DNA of 64,000 nucleotides from Curtobacterium pusillum (GCF_007673235.1 NZ_VDZH01000003.1:186001-250000), one strand, 5' to 3'. Positions 27,203 through 36,194 are shown, numbered from the stretch's first letter. The notes: a model not told the origin generated them from the letters alone. Numbers and translations: made by a program.

Positions 27203-28674
27203 CGCGTTGCTCCTTCCGGGGCGGTGGTGGTGGCGCGGACCCGTGCCGCGGTCGCGACGACGTGGTCGAGGGACGCGCGCAGCTGGTCGATCGTCGTCTC
27301 GGGGTTGAGCAGCGTGAGCTTGTTGCACGGTCGCCCGTCGATCACGGTCTTCGCGATGAGGACCCGGCCCTCGGCGAGCAGGGCGGCCCGGATCGGGGCG
27401 ACCAGGGCGTCCGCCTCGTCGTCCGTCACACCGGCCGGCTGCCAGCGGAACAGCACCGTGCTCAGCTGCGTCGGCGCGACGAGCACGAGGTCCGGGTGCT
27501 CCTGGACGAGCGCGTGCGTCGCCGCCGCGAGGTCGACCACGGCGTCGAAGGACCGACCGATGGCGTCGGCGCCCGATGCACGGAGCGTCGCCCAGAGCTT
27601 GAGGGCGTCGAACCGCCTGGTGGTCTGCAGCGACTTGTCGACCTGGTTCGGCTCGGCGGCGTCCTCCGGGTTGAGGTAGTCCGCGTACCAGGCCGTGCGG
27701 CGGAGGTCGGCGGGGTCGCCGACGAGCAGGGCGCTCGACGAGACCGGCTGGAAGAACGACTTGTGCAGGTCGGCGGTCACGCTCCGGGCACGCTCGATGC
27801 CGTTCAGCAGGTGTCGACGGGTCGGGGACACGAGCAGCCCGCACCCGTACGCCGCGTCGACGTGCAGCCAGACCCCTTCGAGGTCGCACACGTCGGCGAT
27901 CGCCTCGAGCGGGTCGATCACGCCGCGGTCGGTGGTGCCGGCGGTGGCGACGACGGCCACCGGGGTGCGTCCGGCGGCGCGGGCGGCGGCGACGGCCTCG
28001 GCGAGGGCGGCGGGGCGCATCCGGCCGACGGCGTCGGTGGGGACGTCGACGACGGTGTCGAGACCGAGCAGGCGGGCCGACTTGGCGATGCTGAAGTGGG
28101 TCTCGGCGGTCGCGAAGACGGTGGGCCGTGGGACGGCACCCGCGGTCGCGGTCGCTGTGCCCGCGGTCGTCGCGGCTTCTCGTGCCAGCAGGAGGGCCTG
28201 CAGGTTGGACTGCGATCCCCCGGAGGTGAAGATCCCGTCGCCGGCGGCGAACCCGATGCGCCCCGCGAGCCACCCGACCACGTGCCGCTCCATCTCGGTG
28301 CCGATCCGCGACTGGTCCCAGGTGTCGACCGAGGGGTTCACGGCGGCGAGCACGGCCTCGGCCGCGACGGCCGGCAGCGCCACCGGGCAGTTGAGGTGCG
28401 CGAGGTACCCGGGGTCGTGGAACCAGACGGCCTCGCGGACGAACAGGTCGTCGAGTTCCGCGAGCGCCCGGTCGATCCCGATGGGTTCGGCGTCGAGGTC
28501 GATGCCGGCGACCCGGGCACGGAGCTCGTGGGCGGTCGTGTCCGTCGTCGGGCGATCGACGGCCGCCAGGCGACGGGCGAGCCGGTCGACCGTGGCCGTG
28601 ACGGTCGACCGGTAGCGGTCGGCGTTCGCGGTGGTCAGGGTTTCGGTACGGGCTGTCACGGTGGAGTCAGTCAC
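27199..28674 (-). CDS. desA: PLP-dependent lysine decarboxylase of siderophore synthesis
   Basis: 491 residues, group II decarboxylase fold. PLP residues are visible: SGGSQSNLQ (phosphate), HVDAAYGCG (Asp contacting the pyridine N) and DLHKSFFQP, whose lysine near residue 305 forms the Schiff base. As first gene of the operon with desB and desCD it should make cadaverine for a desferrioxamine-type siderophore; an aromatic- or diaminobutyrate-type specificity is possible on sequence alone. The GTG at 28674 follows immediately after the iron box; a -10 (TAGCCT) lies 8 bases upstream, so the mRNA is nearly leaderless. Confidence 0.92.
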   Translation of the reverse strand: MTDSTVTARTETLTTANADRYRSTVTATVDRLARRLAAVDRPTTDTTAHELRARVAGIDLDAEPIGIDRALAELDDLFVREAVWFHDPGYLAHLNCPVALPAVAAEAVLAAVNPSVDTWDQSRIGTEMERHVVGWLAGRIGFAAGDGIFTSGGSQSNLQALLLAREAATTAGTATATAGAVPRPTVFATAETHFSIAKSARLLGLDTVVDVPTDAVGRMRPAALAEAVAAARAAGRTPVAVVATAGTTDRGVIDPLEAIADVCDLEGVWLHVDAAYGCGLLVSPTRRHLLNGIERARSVTADLHKSFFQPVSSSALLVGDPADLRRTAWYADYLNPEDAAEPNQVDKSLQTTRRFDALKLWATLRASGADAIGRSFDAVVDLAAATHALVQEHPDLVLVAPTQLSTVLFRWQPAGVTDDEADALVAPIRAALLAEGRVLIAKTVIDGRPCNKLTLLNPETTIDQLRASLDHVVATAARVRATTTAPEGATR

Positions 28675-28675
28675 G

Positions 28676-28694
28676 TTAGGTAAGGCTAACCTCA
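28676..28694 (-). promoter_or_regulatory. DtxR/IdeR iron box and promoter of the siderophore operon
   Basis: TTAGGTAAGGCTAACCTCA matches the 19-bp DtxR/IdeR/DmdR consensus TTAGGTTAGGCTAACCTAA at 17 positions. On the minus strand the -10 TAGCCT (28688-28683) lies inside it, with GTGACA (28712-28707) 18 bases upstream as -35. Iron-loaded DtxR-type repressor would block RNA polymerase here. No fur/dtxR gene lies in the window. Confidence 0.92.
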
Positions 28695-28775
28695 CCTGCT
28701 TTTCGGTGTCACCCGAACGAGGGTGATCTCCCAGGTCCCGGGCGTGGCGCGAACGGGCTGCGGGCACGCCGACGG

Positions 28776-28801
28776 CATCCCGCCGGGGAACCCGCGGGAT
28801 G
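28776..28801 (-). terminator. terminator hairpin after pcrA
   Basis: CATCCCG ... CGGGATG outer stem with inner CGGG/CCCG pairs and a one-base bulge, 21 bases past the pcrA stop and upstream of the siderophore promoter. Confidence 0.65.
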
Positions 28802-28822
28802 AACGGACGCTCAGCCGATCGG

Positions 28823-31270
28823 CTAGAGCTTGTCGATCGGCGCGATCTTGATGAGGAGCTTCTTGCGGCCCGCGGTGTCGAACGCGATCTCCGCGATGCG
28901 CTTCGCGCCCTGCCCGGTCACCGCCGAGACCGTGCCCTCGCCGAAGTCGACGTGCTTGATGCGGTCGCCCGCCACCAGCTCCATGTCGCCGTTGTCGCGG
29001 ACCTGCCCGGACACCCGGTTCGCCCACTCGGTCTTCGGACGGGTCTTCGCCGCCGCGGCCGCCCGGTCGTACGAGCCACCACCCCAGCCGCCGCCACCGC
29101 GGTAGCCGCCTCCGCCGCCACCGCCGCTGAACCCGCCCTCGCGCTTGGCGTTGAGCGCGCGCGGCTGCGTGCCGCCCCGGCTGTTCGCCATGCCCGGCGA
29201 CTGCTTCCACTCGATGAGCCCCTCGGGGATCTCCTGCAGGAAGCGGGAGGGCATCGCCACGTTGACGTCGCCGAACTGCGCGCGGGTCATCGCCAGCGAC
29301 AGGAACAGCGACTTCTTGGCGCGGGTGATGCCCACGTAGAAGAGCCGGCGTTCCTCGGACGGGCCACCCGGCTCGTTCGCCGACATCCGGTGCGGCAGCA
29401 GGTCCTCCTCGACCCCCGTGAGGAACACCGCGTCGTACTCGAGGCCCTTCGCCGTGTGCAGCGTCATGAGCGACACCGTGCCCGAGGAGTCGTCGAGCTC
29501 GTCCGCCGCGGCGACGAGCGAGACCTCGGTCAGGAAGTCGGACAGCGTGCCCTCGGGGTTGTTCTTCTGGAACTCCCGCGTCACCGCGACGAGCTCGTCG
29601 ATGTTGTCGGCGCGTGCGGCGTCCTGCGCGTCCGGCGACTTCCGCAGGTTCTCGAGCAGGCCGGAGCCGTCGAGCAGCTCGGTGAGGGTGTCGACGACGG
29701 GCTGGGTCTGCGCCTTCGCGGAGACCTCGTCGAGGAGCGCTGCGAACGCCGTGATCGCGTTCCGCACCTTCGGCCCGAACCCGAGTTCGTCCGCGTGGCG
29801 CAGGGCGTCCCGCATGGTCGTCTCGTGCTCGTCGGCGTAGCGCTGCAGGGTGGTCTCGGTGACCGCACCGATGCCGCGCTTCGGCACGTTGAGGATCCGG
29901 CGGAGCGCCAACGGGTCGGCGGGGTTGGCGACGGTGATCAGGTACGCCATGGCGTCCTTGATCTCCGCACGCTCGTAGAACTTCGTGCCGCCGAGCACCC
30001 GGTACGGGATCGCCGCGCGGATGAAGATCTCCTCCAGCGCACGGGTCTGCGAGTTCGTCCGGTAGAACACCGCCACGTCGCGGTAGTCGGTGCCGTCCTC
30101 GTGCAGGCGCTGGATCTCGTCGGCGACGAACTGCGCCTCGTCGTGGCCGGTGTAGCCGGTGAACCCTACGATCTTGTCGCCGGCGCCGACGTCGGTGAAC
30201 AGGTTCTTCGCCTGGCGGTCGAAGTTGTTCGCGATCACGGCGTTCGCGGCGTCGAGGATGTTCTGCGTCGACCGGTAGTTCTGCTCGAGCAGGATCACCT
30301 TCGAGTTCGGGAAGTCCCGCTCGAACTCGACGATGTTGCGGATGTCGGCCCCACGGAACGCGTAGATCGACTGGTCGGAGTCGCCGACGACCGTCAGGGA
30401 CGCCGGGGCGATGGACCCGTCGGCTTCGCGCATGCGGGCGACGTGCTGGCCGGAGTCCTCGAGCTTGTCGACCTGGTCGACGGGGACGGGCCGGGTGAGC
30501 TCGCGGATCAGGGAGTACTGCGCGTGGTTGGTGTCCTGGTACTCGTCGACCAGGATGTACCGGAACCGGCGCTGGTAGAGCGCTGCGACGTCCGGGAAGG
30601 CACGGAACAGGAACACCGTCTGGCCGATGAGGTCGTCGAAGTCGAAGGCGTTCGCCCGGCGCAGCTCGTTCGTGTACCGGCGGAACACCTCGGTGAACAT
30701 GACCTCTTGCGGGTCGTTCGCGTTGATGTTCCTGGCGTAGGAGTCGATGTCCTGCAGCTCGTTCTTGAGCTTCGAGATCTTCGACGCCGCCGCACCGACG
30801 GTCAACCCGAGCGAGTCCGCCTCGAGCTCCTTGATGATCCGCTTGAGCAGGGCCTTGGAGTCGGCGGAGTCGTAGATCGTGAACGACTGCGGGAACCCGA
30901 AGCGCTCGGCTTCCCGCCGCAGGATCCGGACGCACGCCGAGTGGAACGTGGAGATCCACATGCCGTCGGACTCCTGCCCGACCAGCGCACGCACGCGTTC
31001 GCGCATCTCGGCCGCGGCCTTGTTCGTGAAGGTGATCGCCAGGATCTGCGACGGCCAGGCTTCACGGTTGGCGAGCAGCAGCGCGATGCGCCGGGTGAGC
31101 ACGCTCGTCTTGCCGGAGCCGGCGCCGGCCACGATCAGCAGGGACTCGCCGCGGTACTCGACGGCTTCCTTCTGCTGGGGGTTCAGACCCGCGGTGAACG
31201 GGTCCTCGTACGCGCGGGCGCCGGCGCCCGGCTCGGGCGTCGAATCGAAGGGGTCGAGCACGATCGTCAT
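28823..31270 (-). CDS. pcrA: ATP-dependent DNA helicase PcrA/UvrD
   Basis: 815 residues, superfamily 1A helicase acting in excision repair and removal of bound proteins. Motif I GAGSGKT (49-55), Ia TNKAAAEM, II VDEYQDTN, III GDSDQSIYAFRGAD, IV QNYRST, V MTLHTAKGLEYD and VI RRLFYVGITRAKK are all intact. A Gly-rich linker (about residues 720-745) leads to the C-terminal Tudor-like RNA polymerase-binding domain (GDRIKHVDFGEGTV). A -10 (TAGACT) lies 9 bases upstream of the ATG and its first three bases are the stop codon of the upstream gene. Confidence 0.96.
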   Translation of the reverse strand: MTIVLDPFDSTPEPGAGARAYEDPFTAGLNPQQKEAVEYRGESLLIVAGAGSGKTSVLTRRIALLLANREAWPSQILAITFTNKAAAEMRERVRALVGQESDGMWISTFHSACVRILRREAERFGFPQSFTIYDSADSKALLKRIIKELEADSLGLTVGAAASKISKLKNELQDIDSYARNINANDPQEVMFTEVFRRYTNELRRANAFDFDDLIGQTVFLFRAFPDVAALYQRRFRYILVDEYQDTNHAQYSLIRELTRPVPVDQVDKLEDSGQHVARMREADGSIAPASLTVVGDSDQSIYAFRGADIRNIVEFERDFPNSKVILLEQNYRSTQNILDAANAVIANNFDRQAKNLFTDVGAGDKIVGFTGYTGHDEAQFVADEIQRLHEDGTDYRDVAVFYRTNSQTRALEEIFIRAAIPYRVLGGTKFYERAEIKDAMAYLITVANPADPLALRRILNVPKRGIGAVTETTLQRYADEHETTMRDALRHADELGFGPKVRNAITAFAALLDEVSAKAQTQPVVDTLTELLDGSGLLENLRKSPDAQDAARADNIDELVAVTREFQKNNPEGTLSDFLTEVSLVAAADELDDSSGTVSLMTLHTAKGLEYDAVFLTGVEEDLLPHRMSANEPGGPSEERRLFYVGITRAKKSLFLSLAMTRAQFGDVNVAMPSRFLQEIPEGLIEWKQSPGMANSRGGTQPRALNAKREGGFSGGGGGGGYRGGGGWGGGSYDRAAAAAKTRPKTEWANRVSGQVRDNGDMELVAGDRIKHVDFGEGTVSAVTGQGAKRIAEIAFDTAGRKKLLIKIAPIDKL

Positions 31271-31279
31271 GTCCGGGAC

Positions 31280-31285
31280 AGTCTA
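31280..31285 (-). promoter_or_regulatory. -10 element of pcrA overlapping the upstream stop codon
   Basis: TAGACT ending 9 bases before the pcrA ATG; TAG is also the GDPD stop codon. No Shine-Dalgarno before pcrA. Confidence 0.4.
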
Positions 31286-32293
31286 GGCGCGACCCCCGAC
31301 AGCCGAGCGGGCGAGCACCGCCAGGTCGGTGTGGTCCGCGAAGACGCCGTCGAGTCCGGTCCGGATGACCGAGGTGAACCACCGCTCCCAGTCGCCGAAC
31401 GCCGCGACCTCGCCCCCGCGTCGGAGCGGCGCCGGCAGGAACCGGTTCTCCGGGCGGAGCGTCCACGTGTACACGGCGAGCCCGGCCTCGTGCGCACGGT
31501 CCACGATCGCACTCCGCACCGGCGTCGGGTCGTCGAGTGCCACGCTGTCCGTGCCCGCCATCACCGTGGCGACCGCGAGGCTGATCCCGTGGAACTCGGT
31601 CGCGAGCGAGGCGAGCGAGTCCTCGGACCGCTCCGCGGCGTACGTGGGAGCCAGCGACCCGTGGGACGCGACCTCGTCCGGGGCGCTGCCACGTGCCTCC
31701 TGGAGGTACACGAGCCGACCGCCCGTCCCACGTGCGCGGAGGTCCCGGAGCACGCCCTTCTCGAAGCACTCGACCGTGAGCCGCTCGTCCCCGCGCCACC
31801 CGGTGTCGCCGAGGACGCGGTCGAGCAGCTCGTCCATCGGGAACCCGGCGCGGTGGAAGGAGTCGGCGTGCTTGACCTCGGCGACGAGCCCGACCGGTCG
31901 CGGGGCCGCGTCGAGGATGGCGAGCAGGTCTTCGAGGCGCAGGATCGGTTCCTCGCCGTCGTGCTCGGCCGAACCCGGACGCAGCGCGGGCAGGCGCTCC
32001 CGGGTGCGGAGCGCCTGCAGCTCGGCCCACGTGAAGTCCTCGGTGAACCACCCGGTCAGCGTCTGCCCGTCGACGGTCTTCGTCGTCCGCAGGTGCCGGA
32101 ACTCCGGGTGGTCCGCGACGTCGGTCGTGCCGGAGACCTCGTTCTCGTGCCGGAGCACCAGCACGCCGTCCTTCGTGGGCACGAGGTCCGGTTCGATCGC
32201 GTCGGCGCCGAGTTCGATCGCGAGCTCGTACGCGCTCCGCGAGTGCTCGGGACGGTAGCCGGACGCGCCACGGTGGGCGATCACCAGGGTCAT
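31283..32293 (-). CDS. glycerophosphodiester phosphodiesterase
   Basis: 336 residues, GDPD TIM barrel of the GlpQ subgroup. Catalytic and metal residues are recognisable: HRGASGYRPEHS (His, Arg, Glu), ADAIEPDLVPTKDGVLVLRHE (Glu, Asp, His) and TTDVADHPEF, typical of the longer GlpQ enzymes. No signal peptide is seen, so it is likely cytoplasmic, releasing glycerol-3-phosphate from deacylated phospholipids. A TAGGGT -10 six bases before the ATG predicts a leaderless mRNA. Confidence 0.9.
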   Translation of the reverse strand: MTLVIAHRGASGYRPEHSRSAYELAIELGADAIEPDLVPTKDGVLVLRHENEVSGTTDVADHPEFRHLRTTKTVDGQTLTGWFTEDFTWAELQALRTRERLPALRPGSAEHDGEEPILRLEDLLAILDAAPRPVGLVAEVKHADSFHRAGFPMDELLDRVLGDTGWRGDERLTVECFEKGVLRDLRARGTGGRLVYLQEARGSAPDEVASHGSLAPTYAAERSEDSLASLATEFHGISLAVATVMAGTDSVALDDPTPVRSAIVDRAHEAGLAVYTWTLRPENRFLPAPLRRGGEVAAFGDWERWFTSVIRTGLDGVFADHTDLAVLARSAVGGRA

Positions 32294-32299
32294 GGCCAG

Positions 32300-32305
32300 A
32301 CCCTA
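32300..32305 (-). promoter_or_regulatory. -10 element of the GDPD gene (leaderless)
   Basis: TAGGGT, CTGGCC, then the ATG. No -35 match. Confidence 0.5.
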
Positions 32306-32399
32306 CTGGGCAGCGGTGTCCGCGGCCTGGCGTGTGTCGCGCGGCACATCCGGCGGCGCACAGCCCGCCGTTCCCAGCTCCGGGACGGACGCTCGCCCC

Positions 32400-33422
32400 A
32401 TGACCGTCCGATCCCTGTCCACGGCTGTGGAGCACCGCATCGACCGCGCCGCACGCCGGGTGCTCGACGCCGGACACCAGCCGCACCGGCCCCTCCGGAT
32501 CGCCGTCACCGAGTTCCTGGTGTTCGGCGCGAAGCAGGCCTGGGCGTGCACGTTCGGCGCGCTGTTGCTCGCGACGATGGCGATCGTGCACCTGACCGTC
32601 CCGGTCGACCTCCGGAACGACGTGACCACGATCGCCGCCGTCCTGCTGCAGGTCGGGATGCTCGTGTTCGGGCTCGAGACGTTCCGGGAGCTCCGCGTCG
32701 TCCTGCTCTTCCACGTCGTCGGCACCGTGATGGAGGTCTTCAAGACCCACATGGGCTCGTGGGTCTACGAGCAGTCCGGTGTCCTGGTGGTGCTCGGCGT
32801 CCCGCTGTTCTCCGGGTTCATGTACGGCGCGGTCGGGTCGTACCTGGTGCGTGTGTACCGGTTGTTCGACCTGCGGTTCGACCGGTACCCGAGGCAGTGG
32901 GTCCTCGCGGTCGTCGCGGCCCTGGTCTACGCGAACTTCTTCGGCCACCACTTCGTGTGGGACGCCCGGTACGTGCTGCTCGCACTCGTGGTGCTCCTGT
33001 TCGCCCGCACGACCATGCACGCGCGGGTCCACCGGACGGTGCTTCGGATGCCGGTGCTCGTCGCGATGGGGCTCGTCGCGCTGTTCATCTGGCTCGCCGA
33101 GAACGTCGCCACCTGGGCCGGTGCGTGGTCCTACCCCGCGCAGGCGGCGGCCTGGCACCCGGTCGCGCCCACGAAGATCGTGGCCTGGCTGCTCCTCATG
33201 CTCATCTCGGTCGCGCTGGTCACGTGGGTCTACCCAGCGGTGCGGCCTGGAGGCACGGATCACCCCGCCCCAGCACGTCCCGCCCGGTGGTCGGCTGGTT
33301 CTCGACGACTTCGGGGCGCGCGCGCAGCGGCCCCCCATAGGCTGCGGGGGTCGAGGCCCTCCGGGGCCGCTTCCGCTCGCCGCGAATCCTCAGCCTTCCG
33401 CGACCGAGCGCCCCTAGGCTGA
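32400..33422 (+). CDS. DUF817 family membrane protein with unusual C-terminal tail
   Basis: 340 residues. The DUF817 core spans residues about 35-280 with seven or eight hydrophobic segments and conserved blocks FLVFGAKQAWACTFGALLLA, FKTHMGSWVYEQSG, PLFSGFMYGAVGSYL, ANFFGHHFVWDAR and the terminal TWVYPAVR. The family is unassigned biochemically. After TWVYPAVR a 60-residue Arg/Ala/Pro-rich tail follows that begins at a half copy of the CTGGAGGC repeat (33243-33264); it looks like read-through of intergenic sequence rather than a domain. The ATG at 32400 is chosen because homology begins soon after it; no ribosome binding site is evident. Confidence 0.82.
   Translation: MTVRSLSTAVEHRIDRAARRVLDAGHQPHRPLRIAVTEFLVFGAKQAWACTFGALLLATMAIVHLTVPVDLRNDVTTIAAVLLQVGMLVFGLETFRELRVVLLFHVVGTVMEVFKTHMGSWVYEQSGVLVVLGVPLFSGFMYGAVGSYLVRVYRLFDLRFDRYPRQWVLAVVAALVYANFFGHHFVWDARYVLLALVVLLFARTTMHARVHRTVLRMPVLVAMGLVALFIWLAENVATWAGAWSYPAQAAAWHPVAPTKIVAWLLLMLISVALVTWVYPAVRPGGTDHPAPARPARWSAGSRRLRGARAAAPHRLRGSRPSGAASARRESSAFRDRAPLG
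33243..33264. repeat. CTGGAGGC half-site at the DUF817 tail
   Basis: 22 bases identical, in inverse orientation, to 37799-37820 inside khtU, and 21 of 22 identical to 58295-58316 inside tsaB. It marks the point where DUF817 homology ends. Confidence 0.65.
33327..33370. other. GC hairpin in the DUF817 tail region
   Basis: GCGGCCCC (33327-33334) pairs with GGGGCCGC (33363-33370) over a long loop, with a second stem CCCCC/GGGGG inside. It would make better sense as a terminator if DUF817 truly ended near 33240. TAGGCT hexamers at about 33337 and 33415 may be promoters of the next gene. Confidence 0.35.
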
Positions 33423-33453
33423 GAGGACTCGAATCTCCAAGGAAGAGGACACC

Positions 33454-34326
33454 ATGGCCTTCAAGCCCGGTTTCGACCAGTCCCCCGCCTTCAACAACCA
33501 GGGGCCCAACACCTGGGGTGGGCGTGGCGCTGGTCAGCAGCAGGCCGGCTGGGGACAGACCCCGCAGCAGGCGCAGGGCGGCATGACGCCCGAGCAGCTG
33601 CAGTACATGTACGACCGTCCGGCGGCCAGCACGGTCGACACGGACCGCATGTCGTACGAGGACACCATCGTCAAGACGCTCCTGGCGTTCGGCGTACTGA
33701 TTGTCGGCGCGGTCGCCGGCTGGAACCTGCCGCCGATGGTCTGGATCGTCGGCGCGATCGTCGGTTTCGTCCTGGCGCTCGTCAACACCTTCAAGAAGAA
33801 GCCGTCGCCGGGCCTGGTCCTGACGTACGCGTTCTTCGAGGGTCTGTTCGTAGGCGGTATCTCGAACTACTTCCAGACGGCGTTCCCGCAGGCCGACGGC
33901 ATCGTCGCGCAGGCGGTCTTCGGCACCCTCGGGGTGTTCGCGGTCACGCTGCTGCTGTTCCTCTCGGGCAAGGTCCGCGCGACGCCGAAGCTGACCCGCT
34001 TCTTCCTCATCGCGATGGTCGGGTACATGGCGTTCTCGCTCGTGAACCTCGTCCTGATGTGGACCGGCGTGACGAGCACGGCGTTCGGGCTCATGGGCAC
34101 GACGATCTTCGGCATCCCGCTCGGCGTCGTCATCGGCATCTTCGTGGTCCTGATGGCCGCGTACTCGCTGATCCTCGATTTCGACCAGATCAAGACCGGT
34201 GTCCAGCGCGGCGCCCCGAAGATCTACGCGTGGACGGCGGCGTTCGGTCTCATCGTCACCCTCGTGTGGCTGTACCTCGAGATCCTGCGCATCCTCGCCA
34301 TCATCGCGAGCAGTCAGCGCAACTAG
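33454..34326 (+). CDS. Bax inhibitor-1/YccA family membrane protein
   Basis: 290 residues: a Gln/Gly-rich cytoplasmic N-terminus (AGQQQAGWGQTPQQAQGG) then seven membrane helices beginning at TLLAFGVLIVGAVAGW, the arrangement of actinobacterial Bax-inhibitor-1-like proteins. Conserved segments are FFEGLFVGGISNYF, YMAFSLVNLVLM and LILDFDQIKTGVQRGAPK with the paired acidic residues that act as a pH-sensitive pore latch in BsYetJ. Probably a calcium leak or membrane-homeostasis protein. AAGGAAGAGG precedes the ATG; a strong terminator follows. Confidence 0.92.
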   Translation: MAFKPGFDQSPAFNNQGPNTWGGRGAGQQQAGWGQTPQQAQGGMTPEQLQYMYDRPAASTVDTDRMSYEDTIVKTLLAFGVLIVGAVAGWNLPPMVWIVGAIVGFVLALVNTFKKKPSPGLVLTYAFFEGLFVGGISNYFQTAFPQADGIVAQAVFGTLGVFAVTLLLFLSGKVRATPKLTRFFLIAMVGYMAFSLVNLVLMWTGVTSTAFGLMGTTIFGIPLGVVIGIFVVLMAAYSLILDFDQIKTGVQRGAPKIYAWTAAFGLIVTLVWLYLEILRILAIIASSQRN

Positions 34327-34338
34327 ATCCGACCAGGA

Positions 34339-34364
34339 GGGCCCCGGCGAACACGCCGGGGCCC
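34339..34364 (+). terminator. terminator after the Bax inhibitor-1-like gene
   Basis: GGGCCCCGGCG-AACA-CGCCGGGGCCC, a perfect 11-bp stem followed by TTCGTCGTTCC, 12 bases after the stop codon. Confidence 0.85.
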
Positions 34365-34448
34365 TTCGTCGTTCCCGGGCGGGGGCCCTCCCGTCCCGCG
34401 CGGCCCTGTCCGAGCCGCCCCGAGCCGCCGAGGTCGCACAACACGCCG

Positions 34449-34527
34449 CGCGTGTGTCGCCGAGGTCGCGAGAACTGACGCCGCACACGAGCGGGAGCGG
34501 CAGTTCGTGCGACCTCGGCGACACGCG
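34449..34527. repeat. long imperfect inverted repeat between the Bax-like gene and guaA
   Basis: Arms 34449-34477 and 34501-34527 are complementary except for about four positions; both contain GACCTCGGCGACAC or its complement. A third, partial copy of the same sequence (CCGCCGAGGTCGCACAAC) lies at about 34426-34443. No coding role seen. Confidence 0.65.
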
Positions 34528-34571
34528 AAGGGGCCAGGGGACGCGAAGGGGCCAGGGGACGCGAAGGGGCC
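34523..34571. repeat. 18-bp tandem repeat, 2.7 copies
   Basis: Unit ACGCGAAGGGGCCAGGGG at 34523-34540 and 34541-34558, then a truncated unit (34559-34571) that merges into the guaA terminator arm. Confidence 0.85.
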
Positions 34572-34601
34572 CGGCACGCGTGACGCGTGCCGGGCCCCTT
34601 C
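34563..34601 (-). terminator. guaA terminator
   Basis: A perfect 19-bp inverted repeat with a single-base centre (34563-34581 and 34583-34601; arm sequence GAAGGGGCCCGGCACGCGT), 12 bases past the guaA stop codon. One arm continues the adjacent tandem repeat. Confidence 0.85.
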
Positions 34602-34613
34602 AGCGCGGGAGGA

Positions 34614-36194
34614 CTACTCCCACTCGATCGTCCCCGGCGGCTTCGACGTGACGTCGAGCACGACCCGGTTGACGTCGGGCACCTCGTTCGTGATGCGGTT
34701 CGAGATCTTCGCGAGGGTGTCGTACGGCAGACGGGTCCAGTCGGCGGTCATCGCGTCCTCCGAGGAGACCGGACGGAGCACGATCGGATGGCCGTAGGTG
34801 CGGCCGTCGCCCTGGACGCCCACGGAACGGACGTCGGCGAGCAGGACGACCGGGCACTGCCAGATCTCCTGGTCGAGACTGGCCGCGGTGAGTTCCTCGC
34901 GCGCGATCTTGTCTGCAGCACGGAGCAGCTCGAGGCGGTCCTTCGTGACCTCGCCGACGATGCGGATGCCGAGCCCCGGTCCGGGGAACGGCTGGCGGCC
35001 GACGATGACCTCGGGCAGCCCGAGCTCGCGACCGACCGCGCGGACCTCGTCCTTGAACAGGGTGCGGAGCGGCTCGACCAGCTCGAACGTCATGTCGTCC
35101 GGGAGGCCGCCGACGTTGTGGTGCGACTTGATGTTCGCCGTGCCGGAACCACCGCCGGACTCGACGACGTCGGGGTAGAGCGTGCCCTGCACGAGGAACT
35201 TGACCTCGCCGGCAGCGTCGTCACCGCGGGCCTCGAGCACGAGCGCCTCGGCCGCGGCCTCGAAGGTGCGGATGAACTCGCGCCCGATGATCTTGCGCTT
35301 CTGCTCCGGGTCGCTCACGCCGGCGAGGGCGTCGAGGAACTGCTGCTCGGCGTCGATCGTGATGAGGCGCACACCGGTGGAGGCGACGTAGTCCTCTTCC
35401 ACCTGCTTGCGCTCGTCGGCGCGGAGGAGCCCGTGGTCGACGAAGACGCACGTGAGCTGGTCACCGACGGCCTTGTGCACGATCGCCGCGGCGACGGCGG
35501 AGTCGACACCACCCGAGAGACCGGCGATCACGCGGCTGGATCCGACCTGGGCCTGGATCCGGGCGACCTGCTCCTCGATGACGTTCGCCGAGTTCCAGTC
35601 ACCGGGGAGCCCGGCGGCACGGTGCAGGAAGTTCTCGAGCACGGCCTGGCCGTACACGGAGTGCTTGACCTCGGGGTGCCACTGCACGCCGTAGAGCTTG
35701 CGCTCGTCGGACGCGAACGCGGCGACGGGGGTCGAGGCGCTCGACGCGAGGACCTCGAAGCCCTCCGGCGCCTTCGCCACGGAGTCGCCGTGGGACATCC
35801 AGGTCACCTGCGACTCCGGCTGCGCGCCGAGGAGCACGCTGTCGGTGCCCGTCACGGTGACGTCGGTCGCGCCGTACTCACGCTGGCCGGTCTGCGCGAC
35901 CTCGCCGCCGAGGGCGGTCGCCATGGCCTGGAAGCCGTAGCAGATGCCCAGCACGGGGACGCCGAGGTCGAGGATGTCGCCGTCGAGCGACGGTGCGCCA
36001 GCCTCGTACACGGACGACGGACCACCGGACAGCACGATGGCCGCCGGGTCCTTCGCACGGACCTCGTCCGCCGTGATCGAGTGCGGGACGATCTCGCTGT
36101 AGACGTTCGCCTCACGGACCCGTCGCGCGATGAGCTGCGCGTACTGGGCTCCGAAGTCGACGACGAGGACGGGACGCTGTTCGGTCTCGCTCAC
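34614..36194 (-). CDS. guaA: GMP synthase (glutamine-hydrolysing)
   Basis: 526 residues. Class I glutamine amidotransferase domain with nucleophile Cys in [10 protein letters not shown] and catalytic VQWHPEV; ATP pyrophosphatase domain with P-loop [13 protein letters not shown]-terminal dimerisation domain ([11 protein letters not shown] ... TIEWE). Converts XMP to GMP. The ATG at 36194 overlaps the stop of the DUF3817 gene by 4 bases. The other GMP-pathway gene, guaB, lies 13 kb away. Confidence 0.97.
   Translation of the reverse strand: MSETEQRPVLVVDFGAQYAQLIARRVREANVYSEIVPHSITADEVRAKDPAAIVLSGGPSSVYEAGAPSLDGDILDLGVPVLGICYGFQAMATALGGEVAQTGQREYGATDVTVTGTDSVLLGAQPESQVTWMSHGDSVAKAPEGFEVLASSASTPVAAFASDERKLYGVQWHPEVKHSVYGQAVLENFLHRAAGLPGDWNSANVIEEQVARIQAQVGSSRVIAGLSGGVDSAVAAAIVHKAVGDQLTCVFVDHGLLRADERKQVEEDYVASTGVRLITIDAEQQFLDALAGVSDPEQKRKIIGREFIRTFEAAAEALVLEARGDDAAGEVKFLVQGTLYPDVVESGGGSGTANIKSHHNVGGLPDDMTFELVEPLRTLFKDEVRAVGRELGLPEVIVGRQPFPGPGLGIRIVGEVTKDRLELLRAADKIAREELTAASLDQEIWQCPVVLLADVRSVGVQGDGRTYGHPIVLRPVSSEDAMTADWTRLPYDTLAKISNRITNEVPDVNRVVLDVTSKPPGTIEWE

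Noticed and set aside
31690..31710. CTGGAGG-like sequence in the GDPD gene and GCCTGGAGGGACG near 55509 in the methyltransferase
   Set aside because: They match the repeat core for 8-9 bases only and encode conserved-looking residues, so are taken as chance.
28799..33340. A + strand frame open for about 1,510 codons across pcrA and GDPD
   Set aside because: Antisense to intact pcrA and GDPD; the translation is low-complexity Arg/Val/Asp and matches nothing I know.
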